Positions 59,734 through 64,000 of a DNA stretch of 64,000 nt are shown here, in pieces. Numbering within the stretch: position 1 is the first letter of the stretch; every line of letters begins with the position of its first letter. The stretch lies in assembly GCF_019655435.1 (NCBI RefSeq), contig NZ_BPFH01000001.1, forward strand, positions 372,001 through 436,000, written 5' to 3'. A program made the translations under genes and the position numbers. The DNA is from Jannaschia pagri (GTDB lineage: Bacteria > Pseudomonadota > Alphaproteobacteria > Rhodobacterales > Rhodobacteraceae). The notes under the pieces were generated by a model. That model was given only the letters and a program-made list of their open reading frames with translations, had not been told where the DNA came from and did no database searches.

Positions 59734-59910
59734 TCAGTGGGCTGTTGCGGCACCCAAACGTTCGATTTGCTGTTTAATCGCCAGCTTCCGCTTTTTCATC
59801 TCGCTCAGGGCAATACTGTCCGCCGCTGGATTTCGCTGTTCTTCTTCCACCTGTCGGGAGAGTGTCTCGTGCTTCTTTCGCAGTTCTTGTAGGTGCGAGT
59901 TGAGCGACAT
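59734..59910 (-). CDS. DUF465/YdcH-family small protein
   Basis: A 58-residue coiled-coil protein: MSLNSHLQELRKKHETLSRQ, then 'EEEQRNPAADSIALSEMKKR' and 'KLAIKQQIERLG'. This is the YdcH pattern (two helices with a P-x-x-D-x-x-x-I-x-x-L-K turn). AGGAG precedes the ATG. The function of the family is not known. Confidence 0.85.
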   Translation of the reverse strand: MSLNSHLQELRKKHETLSRQVEEEQRNPAADSIALSEMKKRKLAIKQQIERLGAATAH

Positions 59911-60012
59911 GGCAGTCTCCTATGTTGTTGAACCTCTCCAAAACAGCACGGGTGTCATAAGCCTGTCACGCAAATTCCCCTCCGCAGTGCAGAATGTTGC
60001 AGCGGACTTTAG

Positions 60013-60738
60013 CTATGCCAGCGACAATGTAGCGCCTTCGCGGAGAATTTGATCAGCCTGTGCCCCATACCCAGGCCCTCCATCCCCGCGATGCAAGATC
60101 AGCGGGGGCAACAGGGCAAGGGGCGCGCGCGCGTTCTTAGTACCCTGAACAATAACGCGTTTTGCAGTCGTGTCCGGCTGTGCGGCAATGGGCAGAACGC
60201 GGACTCGGCCCAGAGCGGCCGCCACCTCTGGCAAGATATCGCCCAGCCGGTCCGCCCGAGCGATGACCGTCATCGTCCCCTTCGGCGCCACCCGTTTACA
60301 TGCGAGTCGCACCCAACGCGCCAAATCACCGAGCGCGCCTTCGCGCAGGCCAGCTTCGCGCCCTTGGTTTGTCGCGGCGGATCCGGCCCCCGCCACGAAA
60401 TACGGGGGGTTTGTCAGAACATGATCCCATTGCCGCGCGCGGACCTCATCCGGCAGGGCAAAGACATCGGCCTGTACAACCTCGGCCGGCCCATTTCGTT
60501 GCGCGAGCGGGATCAAATCCGCCTCGCGCTCCACTCCGGTCAAGGCAAGGTCGGGGACCCGCGCCGCGAGGCAGTACATGGCCACCCCTGCCCCACAGCC
60601 CAGGTCTAGGATGCGTTGCCCGGACTGAGCCGGAACAGCGGCCGCCAACAGCACCGCGTCGGAGCCTGATCGGAACCCGTCGCGCGGTTGATACAGATGC
60701 AGACGCCCGCCCAGAAAGGCGTCCCGCGTTGTCGTCAT
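60013..60738 (-). CDS. TrmN6-like tRNA(Val) adenine-37 N6-methyltransferase
   Basis: A 241-residue methyltransferase: 'MTTTRDAFLGGRLHLYQPRD' with 'GFRSGSDAVLLAAAVPA', SAM loop 'ILDLGCGAGVAMYCLAARVP', and active-site 'HVLTNPPYFVAGAGSA' (N-P-P-Y). These are marks of the YfiC/TrmN6 family that modifies A37 of tRNA-Val. The start overlaps the stop of the DUF2007 gene (ATGA). Confidence 0.85.
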   Translation of the reverse strand: MTTTRDAFLGGRLHLYQPRDGFRSGSDAVLLAAAVPAQSGQRILDLGCGAGVAMYCLAARVPDLALTGVEREADLIPLAQRNGPAEVVQADVFALPDEVRARQWDHVLTNPPYFVAGAGSAATNQGREAGLREGALGDLARWVRLACKRVAPKGTMTVIARADRLGDILPEVAAALGRVRVLPIAAQPDTTAKRVIVQGTKNARAPLALLPPLILHRGDGGPGYGAQADQILREGATLSLA

Positions 60739-60950
60739 TCCGACACCGCGACCCCGTTGTCGCGCATTGTGGCCCGGGCCAGGAACAAATCCCGGTCCGC
60801 CACCATCATGCGGCGCGGCAGCACACCGATGGACCCTTCGAGGGCCGAGATATTGGCGTCCAGAACGAAGCAGTCTATACCCTCGCCGTTCAGGAGGGCG
60901 GAGGCAAAGGCAATGATCGTCGGATCGTTGGTGCGCAGCAGTTCCTTCAT
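60735..60950 (-). CDS. DUF2007-family protein
   Basis: A 71-residue protein: 'MKELLRTNDPTIIAFASALL', 'GEGIDCFVLDANISALEGSI', 'VADRDLFLARATM'. This is the DUF2007 fold (putative signal-transducing/PII-like small protein). It overlaps the TrmN6-like gene by four bases. Function unknown. Confidence 0.82.
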   Translation of the reverse strand: MKELLRTNDPTIIAFASALLNGEGIDCFVLDANISALEGSIGVLPRRMMVADRDLFLARATMRDNGVAVSE

Positions 60951-60999
60951 GGTGCAACAGGTATGGGGCCGCTGGCCCCTTGTCGAGACGGGGACCCCA

Positions 61000-61992
61000 A
61001 TGACAGACGCCAAGCCGATCAAACCCCACGAAAGGCTTGCCGCCGCCTGTGCCGCCGAGATGGAGGCCGTGAACGGGTTGATCCGCACGCGCATGGCGTC
61101 GGAACACGCGCCCCGCATCCCAGAAGTCACCGCCCATCTGGTCGAGGCTGGGGGGAAACGCGTCCGGCCCCTGCTGACGGTGGCCTGCGCCAAGATGTGC
61201 GGTGTCGAAGGAGACGATCACATCAAGCTGGCCGCGACGGTGGAGTTCATTCACACGGCGACCTTGCTCCATGATGACGTCGTGGATGAAAGCGACCAGC
61301 GGCGCGGGCGGCCCACGGCGAACCTGCTGTGGGACAATCAATCCAGCGTGCTGGTGGGCGATTACCTCTTTGCGCGCTCATTTCAGTTGATGGTGGAGAC
61401 GGGGTCGCTGCGCGTGCTGGACATCCTATCCGGTGCGGCGGCGACCATTGCCGAAGGCGAGGTCCTCCAACTGACGGCGGCGCGCAATTTGGCGACCACA
61501 GAGGCGACCTACCTCCAGGTGGTGCGCGGCAAGACCGCTGCCCTGTTTGAGGCGGCTGCCGAAGTTGGCGGCGTCGTCGCCGGCGCGCCTGAGGAGCACG
61601 TCCGGGCGCTCGCCACCTTTGGCGACGCCCTTGGGATCAGCTTTCAAATGGTCGACGACTGGCTGGACTACGGCGGCGCGGGGGATGATATCGGCAAGAA
61701 CCTGGGCGACGATTTCCGCGAAGGAAAGCTGACGCTGCCGGTGATCCGCGCCATCGCACGGGGCGACGACGCCGAACGGGCGTTCTGGCGCGACGCCTTA
61801 GAGCGCGGGAAATCCGACGATCTGGACCGCGCCCGCGAAATTCTGGCCCGCCACGGCACCCTGGAGGAAACACGCCTGGAGGCCTTGGCTTGGCGGGACA
61901 AAGCAAAGGCAGCCTTGGCCGCGCTGCCGTCCAGCGATCTGCGCGATATGCTGGGGGACCTGGCCGACTACGTCGTCGCCCGCGCCAACTAG
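61000..61992 (+). CDS. ispB: Polyprenyl (octa/decaprenyl) diphosphate synthase
   Basis: A 330-residue trans-prenyltransferase making the ubiquinone side chain. 'EAGGKRVRPLLTVACAKMCG' binds isopentenyl diphosphate; first Asp-rich motif 'LLHDDVVDESDQRRGRPTAN'; second Asp-rich motif 'FQMVDDWLDYGGAGDDIGKN'. Small residues before the first motif indicate a long-chain product (C40-C50). It diverges from the DUF2007 gene and precedes ispE on the other strand. Confidence 0.92.
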   Translation: MTDAKPIKPHERLAAACAAEMEAVNGLIRTRMASEHAPRIPEVTAHLVEAGGKRVRPLLTVACAKMCGVEGDDHIKLAATVEFIHTATLLHDDVVDESDQRRGRPTANLLWDNQSSVLVGDYLFARSFQLMVETGSLRVLDILSGAAATIAEGEVLQLTAARNLATTEATYLQVVRGKTAALFEAAAEVGGVVAGAPEEHVRALATFGDALGISFQMVDDWLDYGGAGDDIGKNLGDDFREGKLTLPVIRAIARGDDAERAFWRDALERGKSDDLDRAREILARHGTLEETRLEALAWRDKAKAALAALPSSDLRDMLGDLADYVVARAN

Positions 61993-62003
61993 CGCCGCGT
62001 GAG

Positions 62004-62804
62004 CTAAGTCAGCCGCACGGGGCGCACCCACCACCCTGGGTGGTCCAAGCGGCTGGCCGCCTCTGCTGCGCGCGCCTCCGAGGGATAGAGCCCGAAGCAT
62101 GTGGCGCCGGACCCGGACATCCGGCTGACGGAGGCGCCGGTAGCGGCAATCCGGTCCAACACCTCACCGATGACCGGCGCGATGGCCCTTGCGGAGGCTT
62201 CCAGATCGTTGCGTTGCGCAGCGATCCAGCTCAGGACGTCACAGGTGTTCGAAAGGTCCGGGAAGACCACATGGCCTGGATGAGACGTACTCGATAACCC
62301 AGCGAAAACGGCCCCCGTCGGAACCGCCACGCCTGGATTGACCAGCACACCATGGAGCGGCGGCAGGTCTAGCCCGGTCACGCGGTCTCCGATCCCTTGC
62401 ATACGGGCGGCGCGCGCCCGCAGGCAAACCGGCACATCCGCCCCCAGCGCGAGCGCCTGATCGTCCGTGGGCGCGGCCCCGACCAATCGCAAGACCGCCG
62501 CCGCGTCCGACGACCCGCCACCGATTCCGGCCGGATGGGGCAAGTTCTTTTCCAAGGTGACGGCCCGCGACTGCCCCACAACAGCCAGCGCACGGCGGAC
62601 CAAGTTCCCATCGTCCGTGGGCACACCCGTGGTGAAAGGACCCGTCACCGTCAGGCTGTCACCCGGGGCAACAGACAGACGGTCCCCCACATCGGCGAAG
62701 ACCACGAGGCTGTCGAGCAGGTGATAGCCGTCGGGGCGCCGACCCGTCACATGCAGCGTGAGGTTCACCTTTGCGGGCGCAAAACCCGGCTCTTGGGTCG
62801 TCAT
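62004..62804 (-). CDS. ispE: 4-diphosphocytidyl-2-C-methyl-D-erythritol kinase
   Basis: A 266-residue GHMP kinase of the MEP isoprenoid pathway. 'FAPAKVNLTLHVTGRRPDGY' at the start, ATP loop 'LPHPAGIGGGSSDAAAVLRL', and the C-terminal 'SRMSGSGATCFGLYPSEARA'. It phosphorylates CDP-methylerythritol. Converging with the prenyl synthase gene puts two isoprenoid genes side by side. Confidence 0.93.
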   Translation of the reverse strand: MTTQEPGFAPAKVNLTLHVTGRRPDGYHLLDSLVVFADVGDRLSVAPGDSLTVTGPFTTGVPTDDGNLVRRALAVVGQSRAVTLEKNLPHPAGIGGGSSDAAAVLRLVGAAPTDDQALALGADVPVCLRARAARMQGIGDRVTGLDLPPLHGVLVNPGVAVPTGAVFAGLSSTSHPGHVVFPDLSNTCDVLSWIAAQRNDLEASARAIAPVIGEVLDRIAATGASVSRMSGSGATCFGLYPSEARAAEAASRLDHPGWWVRPVRLT

Positions 62805-62813
62805 CGGTTGGGG

Positions 62814-63998
62814 TCAGTCCTGCGCGGCCTCAATGGGACCAACGCCGCCTTCTTCTTCGAGAACGACATCCAAACCCACCTCCAACTTGCGCCGGATACG
62901 CTTGACGTCTTCCTCCGTCTCAGGCTCGAGGGACAGGGCGCGGTGCCACTGGAATTCGGCTTCGCGCTTGCGGCCAACGACCCAGAGCACATCGCCCAGG
63001 TGGTCATTGATTGTTGGGTCCAGAGGCGCCAGATCCACCGCACGCTCCATCGGCTCAACTGCTTCTTCGAAGCGCCCAAGACGGTAGAGAACCCAGGCCA
63101 GACTGTCGGTGATGTAGCCGTCTTCTGGCCGGGCCTCCACGGCCCGTTCGATCATGTCGAGCGCCTCATCCAGCTTGATGCGCTTTTCCACAAGACCGTA
63201 GCCGAGGTAGTTCAACACCTGCGGATGATCGGGGTTCAGTTCCAGCGCCTTGCGGAAATCGGCCTCAGCTAGCGCCCACCTGTCCGTCCGTTCATAGGTG
63301 ATGCCGCGCACGTAGTAGAGATACCAGTCTCGGTCGCTCTCCTCTTCGATCAGGTCGATGGCACGCTCGTAAGCGACAGAGGATTCCTGGAAGCGATCGA
63401 GCCGTCGCAGCGTGTCCCCAAAGGCCGACCAGACCACCTGACGGTCCGGATTGGTCTTAGTGAGCGCCGAGAGCACCTCTACCGACGCATCGTCCTTGCC
63501 CGCCGACAGCAGCACGCCAGCACGGGTGATTTCAGCGCCAAAGAACGACGGATGGTCGCGCGGCACCCGATTCAGCACGTCATTGGCCAGGGTGAAACGA
63601 TCCTGCTCCTCCAACAATTCAGCCGTGAGGACGAGAGCATCCAAATGGTCCGGGCGCAGGGCATTGGCGGCGCGGGCGGATAAAAGGGTGAAGGTCGACG
63701 ACGTTTCACCGGCAAAGATCGCGGCCAAGGTGAAATAGGCTTCGGCCAATCCGTCGGGCACTTGTGTGATGAAGCTCCAACCGACGTCGTCACCCGCCTC
63801 GATACGCTCTGCCAGCGATTGCAGGACAGGGCTGTTCGTTGCACCGTTGGCCCGCGCCAAAAGTTCGGTCGCGTCGGCGTCTCGGCCCAATTCCATCAGC
63901 ACTTGGGCATGCGCCTCGATACCGCGCGTGGTCAGGTTCAAAGTTCCGTGGGCACGGCCGGACAGGATGTCATCCGCACCCTCAAAATCGCCCGCCAT
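62814..63998 (-). CDS. TPR-repeat protein, cut by the window edge
   Basis: At least 394 residues of tetratricopeptide repeats. Units such as 'WALAEADFRKALELNPDHPQ', 'YLGYGLVEKRIKLDEALDMI' and 'SLAWVLYRLGRFEEAVEPME' follow each other. Similar proteins lie next to ispE in many Rhodobacterales and are usually exported. An ATG exists at 63998 but the sequence before it lies outside the window, and the absence of a signal peptide suggests that the true start is further right. The partner is unknown. Confidence 0.85.
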   Translation of the reverse strand: MAGDFEGADDILSGRAHGTLNLTTRGIEAHAQVLMELGRDADATELLARANGATNSPVLQSLAERIEAGDDVGWSFITQVPDGLAEAYFTLAAIFAGETSSTFTLLSARAANALRPDHLDALVLTAELLEEQDRFTLANDVLNRVPRDHPSFFGAEITRAGVLLSAGKDDASVEVLSALTKTNPDRQVVWSAFGDTLRRLDRFQESSVAYERAIDLIEEESDRDWYLYYVRGITYERTDRWALAEADFRKALELNPDHPQVLNYLGYGLVEKRIKLDEALDMIERAVEARPEDGYITDSLAWVLYRLGRFEEAVEPMERAVDLAPLDPTINDHLGDVLWVVGRKREAEFQWHRALSLEPETEEDVKRIRRKLEVGLDVVLEEEGGVGPIEAAQD

Positions 63999-64000
63999 GG

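Overview
The window is GC-rich alphaproteobacterial DNA, most likely from a member of the Rhodobacterales (roseobacter group). This is suggested by a tRNA-His that ends in A73 and lacks the extra 5' G, a VPLPA-type C-terminal sorting signal, the NasS/NasT nitrate assimilation operon, PHB genes, and many small proteins typical of that group. It has two parts: about 19.2 kb of a temperate phage genome that runs off the left edge, and about 45 kb of ordinary chromosome.

Prophage (1 to about 19,190). The integrase lies next to the 3' end of tRNA-His, which is therefore the probable attachment site; the other att site is outside the window on the left. Two transcription blocks diverge near 12.2-12.9 kb. 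The leftward block (12,228 down to 1) is nearly one overlapping string of genes: small regulators, an MT-A70 adenine methyltransferase, a RuvC-like resolvase, a winged-helix protein, a Dda/RecD-like helicase, TerS, TerL, a podovirus-type portal, scaffold, capsid, cement protein and the start of the tail module. The virion genes resemble the Bordetella phage BPP-1 type. The rightward block (12,866-19,113) has a CI-like repressor, small early genes, a PD-(D/E)XK exonuclease plus RecT recombination pair, a YbcO-type nuclease, an excisionase-like protein and a tyrosine integrase. Four copies of a 19-bp operator sit around the regulator genes. Two stretches between early genes hold strong inverted repeats that look like RNA structures or terminators.

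Chromosome, 19.2-26.3 kb. GNAT acetyltransferase, a small conserved protein, MmcB DNA repair protein with a probable LexA box, an alpha/beta hydrolase with a 2-hydroxychromene-2-carboxylate isomerase-like protein, Prs, a membrane protein, a lipoprotein, an internally deleted IS5-family element, and an RlmL-like rRNA methyltransferase.

26.3-40.6 kb. A complete nitrate assimilation locus on the minus strand: nasT-nasS, then nrtA-nrtB-nrtCD (ABC nitrate uptake), a globin, nirB-nirD (nitrite reductase), nasA (nitrate reductase), a TrpD-like protein and cysG (siroheme). The nrtA leader carries two hexaloop hairpins, each with A1 and G4, followed by an intrinsic terminator. This is the architecture expected of an ANTAR target for NasT, with NasS as the nitrate sensor.

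40.7-48.8 kb. The zinc uptake locus znuB-znuC-zur diverges from znuA, with Zur-box-like sites between. ZnuA has an expanded His/Asp/Glu loop encoded by 39-bp tandem repeats. A DJ-1/PfpI-family protein, a large MORN-repeat exported protein and NAD synthetase follow.

48.8-64 kb. A gene-poor stretch, rpoH with a sigma-32-like promoter, a VPLPA-CTERM protein, rluD divergent from a small membrane protein with overlapping start codons, a LysE exporter with its Lrp regulator, tag, an EAL-domain protein, phaA-phaB, a GcvA-like LysR regulator, two small genes on the opposite strand, a TrmN6-like methyltransferase with a DUF2007 protein, polyprenyl diphosphate synthase, ispE, and a TPR protein cut by the right edge.
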